A stretch of DNA of 7,360 bases from CAZXVU01 sp964644465. GTDB lineage: Bacteria; Chlamydiota; Chlamydiia; Chlamydiales; SM23-39. The notes below the pieces were generated by a model. The model worked only from the letters and a program-made list of their open reading frames with translations, did no database searches and was not told where the DNA came from. Shown here piece by piece: positions 1 to 6,662 of the stretch. Where the stretch lies: NCBI GenBank assembly GCA_964644465.1, contig CAZXVU010000107.1, forward strand, positions 1-7,360, read 5' to 3'. Positions within the stretch are counted from its first letter, which is position 1. Each line of letters starts with the position of its first letter. Made by a program: the position numbers and the translations under genes.

Positions 1-283
1 TGCTGATGTCGTAATCGAGATCGAAATCCATATCGAACATCTCTTCGAACTTTTTCGTGTTCTCGAGGATGTCGCTGATGTGGATAAATCCATTTTCCCC
101 TTCGTTGATGTCGATGAAGGCAGATTGGATGTTCAACAGGATATTGGTCACGCGGCCGCGATAGATATTCCCTGTGATTTGACGCGATTTTTTCCGGTCA
201 AAGATTAGATCCTGGAGCTGGCCATGCCTCAGGTACGCATAACGGATTTCTTTCGATTCGATATTCAGTAAAATTTCATGCAT
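1..283 (-). CDS. rng: Ribonuclease G/E family protein, N-terminal part
   Basis: This is the N-terminal 94 codons of a single-strand-specific endoribonuclease of the RNase E/G family, which matures rRNA ends and starts mRNA decay in the cytoplasm. The gene runs off the left edge of the window. The start at 283 gives MHEILLNIES followed by KEIRYAYLRHGQLQDL, the typical opening of this family. An S1-type RNA-binding fold follows: GNIYRGRVTNIL, then SAFIDINEGENGFIHISDI (roughly residues 39-77). The catalytic DNase I-like and zinc-link regions lie outside the window. No strong Shine-Dalgarno sequence is visible, only an A-rich leader. It lies 60 nt downstream of plsX on the same strand and is probably co-transcribed with it. 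I infer the short RNase G form rather than RNase E because chlamydial homologues (CafA) are of that type, but the length cannot be checked here. Confidence 0.88.
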   Translation of the reverse strand, partial: MHEILLNIESKEIRYAYLRHGQLQDLIFDRKKSRQITGNIYRGRVTNILLNIQSAFIDINEGENGFIHISDILENTKKFEEMFDMDFDLDYDIS

Positions 284-348
284 ACGTGGTAAATCAGTTT
301 TTCTTTAAGAGCATAGACCAACCGGTGATCTTTTTCCAGTCTTTTATT
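265..348 (-). pseudogene. Possible relic of a YoeB/Txe-type toxin C-terminus
   Basis: Between plsX and rng, one frame reads NKRLEKDHRLVY followed by ALKEKLIYHVCMKFY and then TGA at 265. From memory, the C-terminus of E. coli YoeB reads SRRITEEHRLVY followed by AVTDDSLLIAACRYHY. Aligned with one single-residue gap, about 10 of 27 positions are identical, including HRLVY, the Cys and the terminal Tyr. The catalytic Arg of YoeB (R65, in HRLVY) is present. The catalytic His (H83, in RYHY) is Phe here. Nothing upstream in this frame resembles the YoeB N-terminus; it is simply the plsX 3' end read in another frame. The likeness starts almost exactly at the plsX stop codon. The segment overlaps the rng start by 19 nt. 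I infer a non-functional remnant. A chance resemblance is possible because the segment is so short. Confidence 0.45.
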
Positions 349-1333
349 TGCGCGATCGCTGAAACCGATCCAATTTATCTTGAAGGACTTCGATAAAGTT
401 TTCAGAGGCGAGAGAAAGGGCTCCCAAAACGCCGTTTGCAAAACCTCTCGGCGTCGAATAGCCGTGGCATTTGATGACGATTCCTTTGACCCCGGCGAGG
501 AGCGCTCCAGGATATTCTGCATAGTGCAAATGGCGCTGCAGATCGTCGATCTGAGGCTGTAATTTTTTTAGCTCGGTGGCAGGAATATTCGCATGGACCC
601 GGTCTAGAATGAGGCTTGCGATCCCTTCGGCGGTTTTCAAAAAAACATTTCCTGTAAAGCCGTCTGTGATCAGGACATCGACATCGCCGTCGAAGACCGA
701 TTTTCCTTCAATATTGCCTGCAAATCGAAAAGGGGCTTTCACGGCTCCTTGCAGTTCCCGATAGGCGAGGCGAAGCTCAGAAGTTCCTTTTACTGCCTCA
801 GAGCCGATATTCAACATTCCCACAGAGGGTTTCTCAACTCCCCGTGTCATTTGGTAAGCGGCGCCCATCAAGGCAAACTGGATCAAATGGGTTGCTTTGA
901 CCTGCACATTGGCGCCGACATCGAGCACGGCCACCGGATTTTTCTTCGTGGGCATTAAAGCGAGAAGGGCTGGCCGCAAAATGCCTGGAAGGGTCCCTAA
1001 AATCATTTTTGCAGAGGAGACGAGGGCGCCGGTATTGCCTGCAGACACAAAAGCGTCGATCTTTTTTTCTTTTAAAAGGCGCATTCCGACGCAGAGAGAG
1101 GCTTCCCTTTTCCGCCGTAAAGCGATCAAAGGGGATTCGTCCATTTCTATGACATCGCGGGCTGCGCAAAAACGAAAGGGGCGGGCGATTTTTTCAAATT
1201 CGGGAGTTCCGATTGCGAGAAGTTCTGCTCCATCGGGGAGAGGAAGGGAAGAAAGGGCGTCTATCAAAACATTGGGAGCATTGTCGCTCCCCATCAAATC
1301 GACGCCGATAATCAATCTACGTTGCTGCTTCAC
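344..1333 (-). CDS. plsX: Phosphate acyltransferase PlsX
   Basis: PlsX converts acyl-ACP and phosphate into acyl-phosphate, the acyl donor for PlsY in phospholipid synthesis; it is a peripheral membrane enzyme. Family motifs appear in order: GVDLMGSDNAP at the N-terminus, EMDESPLIALRRK, VSAGNTGALVSSAK, LPGILRPALLALMP, VLDVGANV, NIGSEAVKGT, then GNIEGKSVFDGDVDVLITDG followed by FTGNVFLK, and GIVIKCHGYS near the end. I chose the GTG at 1333 (329 aa, normal for the family). It starts VKQQRRLIIG and overlaps the end of rpmF by 17 nt, so translation is probably coupled. A TTG at 1315 is an alternative. The in-frame ATG at 1474 would only translate rpmF in the wrong frame. DLMGSD instead of the usual DAMGGD is, as I recall, in line with chlamydial PlsX proteins. 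Confidence 0.95.
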   Translation of the reverse strand: MKQQRRLIIGVDLMGSDNAPNVLIDALSSLPLPDGAELLAIGTPEFEKIARPFRFCAARDVIEMDESPLIALRRKREASLCVGMRLLKEKKIDAFVSAGNTGALVSSAKMILGTLPGILRPALLALMPTKKNPVAVLDVGANVQVKATHLIQFALMGAAYQMTRGVEKPSVGMLNIGSEAVKGTSELRLAYRELQGAVKAPFRFAGNIEGKSVFDGDVDVLITDGFTGNVFLKTAEGIASLILDRVHANIPATELKKLQPQIDDLQRHLHYAEYPGALLAGVKGIVIKCHGYSTPRGFANGVLGALSLASENFIEVLQDKLDRFQRSRK

Positions 1334-1502
1334 TCTTCTCGATCGCGCGTTTGCCGTAATGGCCGCAGCTGGGGCAGACGCGATGGGGGAGGCGCATTTT
1401 GCCGCAATTGGAACATCCGGAAAGGTTTTTTGGCACTTTAGCGTGGTGGGAGCGCCGGGAATTTTTTTTCGCATTCGACGTGCGATTACGTGGTACTGCC
1501 AT
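1317..1502 (-). CDS. rpmF: 50S ribosomal protein L32 (zinc-binding form)
   Basis: A 61-residue basic protein beginning MAVPRNRTSNAKKNSRRSHH, the standard L32 opening, where the protein packs against 23S rRNA in the large subunit. Two CxxC pairs (C30/C33 and C43/C46, in CSNCGK and CPSCGHYG) form the zinc ribbon of the Cys-containing L32 type. The C-terminal tail GKRAIEKSEAAT is short. The ATG at 1502 is preceded by AGGAG, eight bases upstream. The gene lies 23 nt after the yceD-like gene, and its last 17 nt overlap the start of plsX. The yceD-rpmF-plsX order is widespread in bacteria and supports both neighbouring assignments. Confidence 0.97.
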   Translation of the reverse strand: MAVPRNRTSNAKKNSRRSHHAKVPKNLSGCSNCGKMRLPHRVCPSCGHYGKRAIEKSEAAT

Positions 1503-1510
1503 GATTCAAT

Positions 1511-1515
1511 CTCCT
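1511..1515 (-). promoter_or_regulatory. Ribosome binding site of rpmF
   Basis: AGGAG on the minus strand, eight bases before the ATG at 1502. It is one of the clearest Shine-Dalgarno sequences in the window, which fits a ribosomal protein gene that must be translated at a high rate, and it fixes the rpmF start. Confidence 0.75.
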
Positions 1516-1525
1516 AAAAATATAT

Positions 1526-1984
1526 CTATTCTAAATCTTTGAAAGGAAAATAAGTCGTCTTCTCGACCCGCGCCTCCGGGCGCAGGAAGGGAGCTATTGT
1601 CGCTCTTTCCGGACATTTTCCTCCATTGCATTCGATCGTCCTTGGAACTTCGATGAGCAAGGCCTCTCGCAAAGCCTCTCTGAAATCGAAAATCGCGCCT
1701 TTGATTTCATCCAGCGGCTGGGCGTGATAAAAGCCTGTGATCTTCAATTCTTTATCGATCATCTTGTTGCAAATCGCGCAGGGCATGCTTGCGCGCGTCG
1801 CCGCACTCAAATGGAGGATCAGTTCAGACTCTGTGAGATAGACCTCTCCCTTCACTGCGACGGGAAGGTGAAAAGCCAGATCTTTTTCCTGGATTTCCAA
1901 AAAAGAGGGGTCGAAGGACTCCTGGATTTTTTGAACCTGGCCGCCTCTGAGCCGATCCACTAAGATTTCAAACGACGATGACAC
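1526..1984 (-). CDS. yceD: YceD/DUF177 family protein
   Basis: A 152-residue cytoplasmic protein of the YceD (DUF177) family. Members have been linked to 23S rRNA accumulation in bacteria and chloroplasts and are typically encoded directly upstream of rpmF, as here. Two cysteine pairs are visible: C69/C72 (MPCAICNKMID) and C119/C124 (ECNGGKCPER). The second follows ALLIEVPRTIEC, the family's hallmark segment. The pairs may bind a metal, which is an inference from spacing. The start is a GTG at 1984, supported by GAGGA four bases upstream; the next residues are SSSFEILVDRL. The sequence ends FPFKDLE. The gene is separated from lpxB by 89 nt and from rpmF by 23 nt. The assignment rests on the cysteine pattern and position; overall sequence is fairly divergent, as is usual for this family. 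Confidence 0.85.
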   Translation of the reverse strand: MSSSFEILVDRLRGGQVQKIQESFDPSFLEIQEKDLAFHLPVAVKGEVYLTESELILHLSAATRASMPCAICNKMIDKELKITGFYHAQPLDEIKGAIFDFREALREALLIEVPRTIECNGGKCPERATIAPFLRPEARVEKTTYFPFKDLE

Positions 1985-2073
1985 TAAATCCTCAAATAAG
2001 GAGCCAATTTACCCAATAAGCCCTTAAAAATCTACTGAAACGAAAGAGAGGAAGGTTTGTTTAAGTAAAAAAT
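1985..2073. other. lpxB-yceD spacer, no clear signal
   Basis: This 89-nt spacer is the longest within the minus-strand gene block. It holds a short T-run just after the lpxB stop, a pyrimidine-rich stretch and many stop codons in all minus-strand frames. I looked for sigma-70-like hexamer pairs and for a GC-rich hairpin followed by T residues and found neither in convincing form. A promoter for yceD-rpmF-plsX could still lie here unrecognised. Confidence 0.5.
1989..1993 (-). promoter_or_regulatory. Ribosome binding site supporting the GTG start of yceD
   Basis: GAGGA on the minus strand, four bases before the GTG at 1984. It decides the start of this gene, because no ATG occurs near that end of the frame. 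Confidence 0.6.
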
Positions 2074-3176
2074 TTAATCGATTAAGCAGTTTATGTTTAA
2101 TATTTCTTGGGCCGCAGCTTCGCTTGCCTTTCCTTCTCCTAAAAGAGTTTCTACTTCTTTGCAGCCATCCAAACAATTTTTTCTCGCTGTCTCATCAAAC
2201 CAAAGTTTTTTTGCAGCCTTGAAGAGGCTTTCTTCCGTCAGATTCGGGCCGAAGAGCTCGGGAAAGATTTCTTTTGAGCCGATGATATTCACAATGCAAT
2301 AGAAGGGAAGGTCGATCTTGAAGATTTTTTGCGCAATAAAGACATCGATGGGGCGGATCGCAAAGTTCACGACTGTGGGAATGCCGTGCAAGGCCAATTC
2401 TAAAGTGACCGTTCCTGATTTGGCCAAGGCGAGATGGGCATTGTGCATCAGATCGTAATTTTGTTCGGGAGGGATGAGCAGGGCATTGGGCGCATAACTT
2501 CTGATTTGCTCTTTCCGATCGGGATGTGCGATCGATACTGCGATCTGAAGCTCTGGGTCGAGTTCTTGGAGTTTGCGGGCAATTTTAAGCTGAAGGGGAA
2601 AATTGCGGTTGATTTCTATCTCGCGGCTTCCGGGAAAGAGGGCGAGGATTTTTCCCTGACGAAAGCAGGGATCTGGATTGAATGAGCGAATCGAGGAAAC
2701 GAGAGGGTGCCCAAAATATTTTACGGGAAGCGAAGTGTGCTCAAAACATTTTTTTTCGAACGGAAAAAGGGGAATGAGCAGATCGAGAGTTTTTGCCATT
2801 TTGGGAATCGCTTTTTTCCCCCAAGCCCAAACAGTGGGACAGACATAGTGTATGAGTTTTCCTTTATACCCTTTTTTACGGAGAGATTGTTCCAACCGGA
2901 GATTGAACCCGGGATAGTCGATGCAGACTACGGCTTTCGGCTGCAGCTCTAGGATTTTTTTCCGGATCGCTCTGAATTGTTGAATGATTTTCGGCAAAGC
3001 AAAGATCACATCGATAAAGCCCATTACTTGTAGATTTTCCATAGGAAAATAACTTTCGATAGGATGGGAGCGCATGCGAGGGCCAGCGACGGCGCCGATT
3101 TTTAAGTCGGGGCGTATTTTAAAAAGCTCTTCGATCAATTTTGAGCCTTGGAGATCACCGCTCGGCTCTCCAGCAA
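2074..3176 (-). CDS. lpxB: Lipid-A-disaccharide synthase LpxB, 5' end in assembly gap
   Basis: LpxB is a GT19 glycosyltransferase that joins UDP-2,3-diacylglucosamine and lipid X to make the lipid A disaccharide at the inner face of the inner membrane. The visible part starts at the N-terminal motif AGEPSGDLQGSKLIEEL and continues with MGFIDVIFALPKI, CIDYPGFNLRL, YVCPTVWAWGKKAIPKM, KYFGHPLVSSI, LALFPGSREIEINRNFP and LALAKSGTVTLELALHGIP, all LpxB landmarks in the expected order. It ends naturally at the TAA at 2074. Only about a dozen residues of a standard-length LpxB are missing, all inside the N run. As I recall, Chlamydia LpxB carries a large extra N-terminal membrane domain (LAB_N); whether one is present here is hidden by the gap. 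The upstream hydrolase frame lines up only because of the arbitrary gap length. Confidence 0.95.
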
Positions 3177-3276
3177 NNNNNNNNNNNNNNNNNNNNNNNN
3201 NNNNNNNNNNNNNNNNNNNNNNNNNNNNNNNNNNNNNNNNNNNNNNNNNNNNNNNNNNNNNNNNNNNNNNNNNNNN
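3177..3276. other. Assembly gap of 100 N
   Basis: A run of exactly 100 undetermined bases. That round number is the usual placeholder for a gap of unknown size, so the true distance may be larger or smaller. The left flank carries the AGEPSGD motif of LpxB and the right flank the near-terminal WIADC of the hydrolase. The gap therefore hides the hydrolase stop codon, any spacer or promoter, and the start of lpxB. Confidence 0.98.
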
Positions 3277-4035
3277 GCAGTCCGCGATCCAGTGAGCGCC
3301 TTGGGCAAAGATCTCAGGCGATGTCCCGTGACCCATTTGTCCAATAGAGGGCGTAATGAAGAGTTCGATTTGCGGCGAGCGGATTTTCTTCTCGCGTGCT
3401 TTTGCGACAAGAGACATGGCAAAGTCAAAACAAGGCCGTGTCCCCACGCGAGTATCTTCGTTTCCAATGTACATTCGGACATGTCGGCTGCAGATGCCTT
3501 CAGAAACATTTTCCGCATCGTAATTTTTGACAGTTGGATGTTCTTTGAGAGCTGAGAATTCTTTTCCTTTGCTCAATTTTGTGATGGGGGCAAAAGCAAG
3601 AATGCAGCGGAATTTTTCTACTCTGGCAGCCAAATGAAAGGCGAGGAGCCCTCCTCGGGAAAGTCCGGCAATCCCTAGTTTGTCTGGATCGACAAAGCGC
3701 TGCCGGATGGCGAATGCGACCGCTTGTTCTGCGGCATCCAGAAATTCGCCGAGAGAGTCGTTGCCGCGGGAGAGATCTTCTGCCCACACTTTGAGGGCAT
3801 TATTAGCTGGGAGGCCGTTCTCATGACCTGGCAAAGTCATTGAAAAAATCCGGATCATTTTCCCATGCAGGAACTGAACAGGCTGATTGAACGGATCCAA
3901 AGTCAGTGTGTCTGGGCCTGAGAGGGCAAAATAAAAAAGGGAAGGGAGCGGTCCATGATCCAGTGCGGGACCTGCATGATAAAGAGCGATATTGGGGGCT
4001 ACAGTCAGAGCGGCGATCGCAGTTTTATTCTTCAT
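3277..4035 (-). CDS. Alpha/beta hydrolase (serine esterase/peptidase-like), 3' end in gap
   Basis: 253 residues of a single-domain alpha/beta hydrolase of unknown substrate. The nucleophile elbow GLSRGG puts the catalytic Ser at 126. Asp194 in YIGNEDTRV is the likely acid and His236 in QMGHGTSP the likely base; order and spacing suit the fold. An early segment, MTLPGHENG (about residues 66-74), looks like the loop near the oxyanion hole. The protein seems nearly complete, since the helix after the catalytic His is present and only a few residues should be missing. No convincing signal peptide is seen, although residues 5-17 are mildly hydrophobic. The start ATG at 4035 overlaps the pcnB stop by 11 nt without a good ribosome binding site, which suggests translational coupling. 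It lies between pcnB and lpxB, which as I recall are adjacent in Chlamydia. Function unknown. Confidence 0.8.
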
Positions 4036-5350
4036 GAGGTTCTTTGGGAGGAGGAGAGCTTCTTCTGCGTCTGCGTCTCCGTCTGCGTCGTCTTGGTAGC
4101 ATTTCTTCTGAAGGAATCTCTCCCGCTTCATGCGATGCAAAAGAAGCTTCTGTCCAGAGAGTATATGAAGGAAGAAGTTCAGGTTGGACTGCGGCGCGCA
4201 TTTTCAAGAGGTGAAGCGCCATTGGAAAGAGAGGATCTCGCGGCGCTCTCGGTTTTTTGAGAGAGCGTCCATCGAGAGGGACAAAGCGGAATTGCGCGGT
4301 GAGCAAAAAGGTCATAATCCCGCGCATTCTTCTCGGTATATTGAAGAATGGATTGAATACTTGGTCAATCGAACGATTCGCTTCTTCGGCGATTTGGCCG
4401 AGATGGAGCGGACGATCCTGCATTTTTGCCCGTTCCCGAATATGCTCTTCGAAAAGAGGGAATACAAGTGCGGCGAGAAGCAGAGAGCGGTCGAGAGGTT
4501 GGATCGAATCTTTTCTGATTTCGGAGTCGATCTCTCCCAATAACTGCAAGGCGAGGTTTTCGGGGCTTCGTTCCAGATAACGGGCCATAGCAGGGGAAAG
4601 GGGTTTTAAGAGCCCATATTGGTTGAGTAGGTAAAAAAATGATTTGGAAGAGCCAGATTCAAGCATTCGGAGGAGCTCTTCAAAAATACGGGCCGAAGAA
4701 CTTTTGATGATTTCTCCGCGGCAATTTAAAAGCGCTTCGAAAGTGGGGCTGTGGATCTCGAAACCAAAGCGAGCGCAGAATTTAATGAGGCGGATCATCC
4801 GCACAGGATCTTGGCTGAATCGCACTTCAGGTTGGCCGATGGCGCGTAGAATTCTCTTTTCCAGATCGGGATAGCCGCCTACATAATCGATGACTAACTG
4901 CGCTTCGGGGTCATAGAAAAGACCGTTGATGGTAAAGTCGCGTCTAAGAACGTCTTGCTCTTCCGTTCCCCAGACATTATCGCGCACTATTAAATCGGCA
5001 GTTTCAGTATCTCCAGCGCGGAATGTGGATACTTCGATCACTTTGCGGCCGAAGCGGATATGGGCAAGACGGAATCTGCGGCCAATGAGGATAGCGTTCC
5101 GAAAGAGGCTTCGGATTTCTTCAGGTTTAGCTGAGGTGGATATATCGTAATCTTTCGGCCGCTGGCTCAATAAAAGATCTCTGACGCCGCCGCCGACAAG
5201 GTAAGCGCTATGGCCTGCCTGGCGCAGTTTTTGAATTACATAATATGCATGTTGGTCGATCTTATCGGCAGGGATCCGATGCTCATCGGCCTTATATATT
5301 TTAGGTTCCACGAAATACGGAGGCAAGTCTCTAGATGTAAACACTGTCAT
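4025..5350 (-). CDS. pcnB: Poly(A) polymerase I, PcnB
   Basis: A class II nucleotidyltransferase of 441 residues that adds poly(A) tails to RNA 3' ends and so marks transcripts for decay. Motifs in order: YLVGGGVRDLLL (50-61), the catalytic carboxylates D67 and D69 in KDYDIST, the third strand in KVIEVSTFRAGDTE, the RRDFTINGLFYDP signature (136-148), VIDYVGGYPDLEKRILRAIG, and the head-domain segment RFSQDPVRMIRLIKFCARFG (177-196). The length is close to E. coli PAP I, favouring PcnB over a CCA-adding enzyme, though the two are hard to tell apart by motif alone. The C-terminus is a run of 11 arginines (420-430) followed by SSPPPKEPHEE; basic tails are known in PAP I and probably bind RNA. The start at 5350 has only a weak AGG before it. 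The last 11 nt overlap the next gene. Confidence 0.92.
   Translation of the reverse strand: MTVFTSRDLPPYFVEPKIYKADEHRIPADKIDQHAYYVIQKLRQAGHSAYLVGGGVRDLLLSQRPKDYDISTSAKPEEIRSLFRNAILIGRRFRLAHIRFGRKVIEVSTFRAGDTETADLIVRDNVWGTEEQDVLRRDFTINGLFYDPEAQLVIDYVGGYPDLEKRILRAIGQPEVRFSQDPVRMIRLIKFCARFGFEIHSPTFEALLNCRGEIIKSSSARIFEELLRMLESGSSKSFFYLLNQYGLLKPLSPAMARYLERSPENLALQLLGEIDSEIRKDSIQPLDRSLLLAALVFPLFEEHIRERAKMQDRPLHLGQIAEEANRSIDQVFNPFFNIPRRMRGIMTFLLTAQFRFVPLDGRSLKKPRAPRDPLFPMALHLLKMRAAVQPELLPSYTLWTEASFASHEAGEIPSEEMLPRRRRRRRRRRRSSPPPKEPHEE
4061..4093 (-). repeat. Low-complexity Arg-codon tract (AGACGC-like repeats)
   Basis: Eleven consecutive arginine codons near the pcnB 3' end, built from imperfect copies of the hexamer AGACGC (minus strand), mixing AGA, CGC, CGA and CGG codons. 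The unit is six bases, so slippage by whole units would change the number of arginines without breaking the frame. The repeat is imperfect, which should limit its instability. Confidence 0.7.
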
Positions 5351-5427
5351 CAGCCTATTTCATCCCCCCGAAATAAGTCAAGGTTCAGCTTTTATTTAAG
5401 TGTCTTCGTAAGTAGAATGTTCAGATT
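5351..5427. other. Divergent intergenic region between pcnB and tyrP
   Basis: A 77-nt AT-rich spacer between the minus-strand block and the plus-strand block, and the only place in the window where two divergent promoters would be expected. On the minus strand, TTGACT (complement of 5376-5381) resembles a -35 element, but at 16-18 nt spacing I see no good -10, and any start would fall almost on the pcnB ATG. A run of six C lies at 5364-5369. Coding starts confine any control region to this spacer or to the gene ends. Confidence 0.6.
5390..5418 (+). promoter_or_regulatory. Tentative tyrP promoter
   Basis: TAGAAT at 5413-5418 matches five of six -10 consensus positions. Seventeen bases upstream, TTTTAT at 5390-5395 is a poor -35. 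The -10 ends nine bases before the tyrP ATG at 5428, so a transcript starting at the usual distance would be leaderless or nearly so. That agrees with the lack of any Shine-Dalgarno sequence there. It could equally be a chance match in AT-rich DNA. Confidence 0.2.
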
Positions 5428-6630
5428 ATGTTTTCAAAAAATCATTCGGGACATCTCTTAGGAGGGACCCTTCTCGTTGCGGGGACTTCCATCGGAGCCG
5501 GGATGCTTGCCCTGCCGGTCGTCACGGCTTTGGGGGGCTTCATGCCTGCCTTTTTCGTCTATTTCCTCTGCTGGATGTTCATGACCTGCACGGGGCTTTT
5601 GCTGCTAGAGATCAGCCTGAAACTTCCGCCCGATGCGAATCTCGTGACTATGGCGGGAACCTATTTAGGACATTTTGGAAGAGTTTTTGCCTGGATCCTT
5701 TATTTATTCCTCTTTTACTGTCTGACTGCGGCTTATATCTCCGGAGGGGGAAGCTTGCTGGGCAATTGGCTGGGAGGAGAAGGGACTTGGAAAACAGGAC
5801 TCCTATTTCTCATCGTATTTGCTCCTTTTGTCTACGCAGGAGCTCGGATGGTCGATCGCCTAAATCTTTGGTTGATGGGTGGGCTAATTCTTTCTTATTT
5901 GGCTTTTGTCGTGTTGGGCTTGCCTCATGTAAAACTTTCTTCTTTGCAAACTGCGAATTGGGGCGCTTCTTTGATCGCACTGCCTGTGATTTTTACCTCA
6001 TTCAGCTATCAGGGCATCATTCCCTCTTTGACATCGTATTTGCACCGCGATGCCAAAAAGGTGAGGATCGCCATCATCGCAGGGACCTCCATTGCCTTCT
6101 TGATCTATCTTCTCTGGGAATTATTGATTTTGGGAATTGTGCCGGTTGAGGGAGAATTTGGGCTTTTGAAGGCTAAAGAACTAGGCCAGACAGCTGTTGC
6201 GCCATTGAAGCACCATGTCGCGGCAGGATCTATTTCTGCCATCGGACAGGCATTCGCTTTTTTTGCCATTTCGACCTCTTTCTTGGGCGTCACTTTGGGG
6301 CTGATGGATTTCCTGGCAGATGGCTTGCAGATGCCTAAAATAGGGATGAGGAGGCTGTTTTTGGCTTTCCTTACTTTTGGCCCTCCGCTGGTTGTTGCCT
6401 TGATCAACCCGGGCATTTTTATTACCGCGCTGATGTTTGCCGGGGGAATCGGATGTGCTTTGCTCTTAGGATTTTTGCCTACGTTGCTGGTCTGGATTGC
6501 CCGCTATGGGAAACAAGGCCATCATGGAGGGCCGATCCAGCTATCAGGCGGAAAGGCTATGCTCCTGGCGCTCTTTCTTTTCGTCTTTCTTGAACTCGCC
6601 ATGGAGATCTGGCAGGCAACTACCGGTTAG
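5428..6630 (+). CDS. tyrP: Aromatic amino acid permease, TyrP-like (HAAAP family)
   Basis: A 400-residue inner-membrane protein of the hydroxy/aromatic amino acid permease family (TyrP, Mtr and TnaB in E. coli), which imports tyrosine or tryptophan with protons. The first membrane span carries the family signature GTLLVAGTSIGAGMLALPVV (13-32). By eye there are about eleven hydrophobic segments, with a charged loop YLHRDAKKVR in mid-protein and a last span AMLLALFLFVFLELAMEIW. The length is normal. Chlamydiae carry tyrP genes, often in more than one copy, which fits a parasite that cannot make aromatic amino acids in full. The substrate (Tyr or Trp) cannot be read from the sequence. The ATG at 5428 begins MFSKNHSGHLLGG; there is no visible ribosome binding site. 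dsbA follows 45 nt downstream of the stop with no terminator between. Confidence 0.92.
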   Translation: MFSKNHSGHLLGGTLLVAGTSIGAGMLALPVVTALGGFMPAFFVYFLCWMFMTCTGLLLLEISLKLPPDANLVTMAGTYLGHFGRVFAWILYLFLFYCLTAAYISGGGSLLGNWLGGEGTWKTGLLFLIVFAPFVYAGARMVDRLNLWLMGGLILSYLAFVVLGLPHVKLSSLQTANWGASLIALPVIFTSFSYQGIIPSLTSYLHRDAKKVRIAIIAGTSIAFLIYLLWELLILGIVPVEGEFGLLKAKELGQTAVAPLKHHVAAGSISAIGQAFAFFAISTSFLGVTLGLMDFLADGLQMPKIGMRRLFLAFLTFGPPLVVALINPGIFITALMFAGGIGCALLLGFLPTLLVWIARYGKQGHHGGPIQLSGGKAMLLALFLFVFLELAMEIWQATTG

Positions 6631-6662
6631 ATTTTTTATTAGACGTTTGATCGAACGATCGT

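Noticed and set aside
1334..1474. N-terminal extension of PlsX from the ATG at 1474
   Set aside because: These 47 codons are rpmF read in another frame and do not resemble PlsX; the family's GVDLMG opening lies just after the GTG at 1333.
897..1517. Long plus-strand open frame of 206 codons
   Set aside because: It is antisense to rpmF and plsX, two secure genes, has no family resemblance and no ribosome binding site that I can see.
2074..2085. Perfect 12-bp palindrome TTAATCGATTAA at the lpxB stop, followed by a T-run on the minus strand
   Set aside because: Considered as a terminator. The stem would be almost all A-T with no room for a loop, so it is too weak; a short AT-rich palindrome is likely by chance.
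2074..4140. A 688-residue open frame joining an alpha/beta hydrolase to LpxB
   Set aside because: The frame is continuous only across 100 N of arbitrary length. Each side has its own complete domain boundary (end of a hydrolase, start motif of LpxB).
5210..5461. Plus-strand open frame of 83 codons spanning the pcnB-tyrP spacer
   Set aside because: It is antisense to the pcnB 5' end and out of frame with the start of tyrP; the composition looks random and both overlapping genes are well supported.
6649..6660. Inverted repeat GATCG-AA-CGATC just before the dsbA leader
   Set aside because: Considered as an operator or hairpin. The arms are only five bases and the loop two, too short to separate from chance without comparative data.
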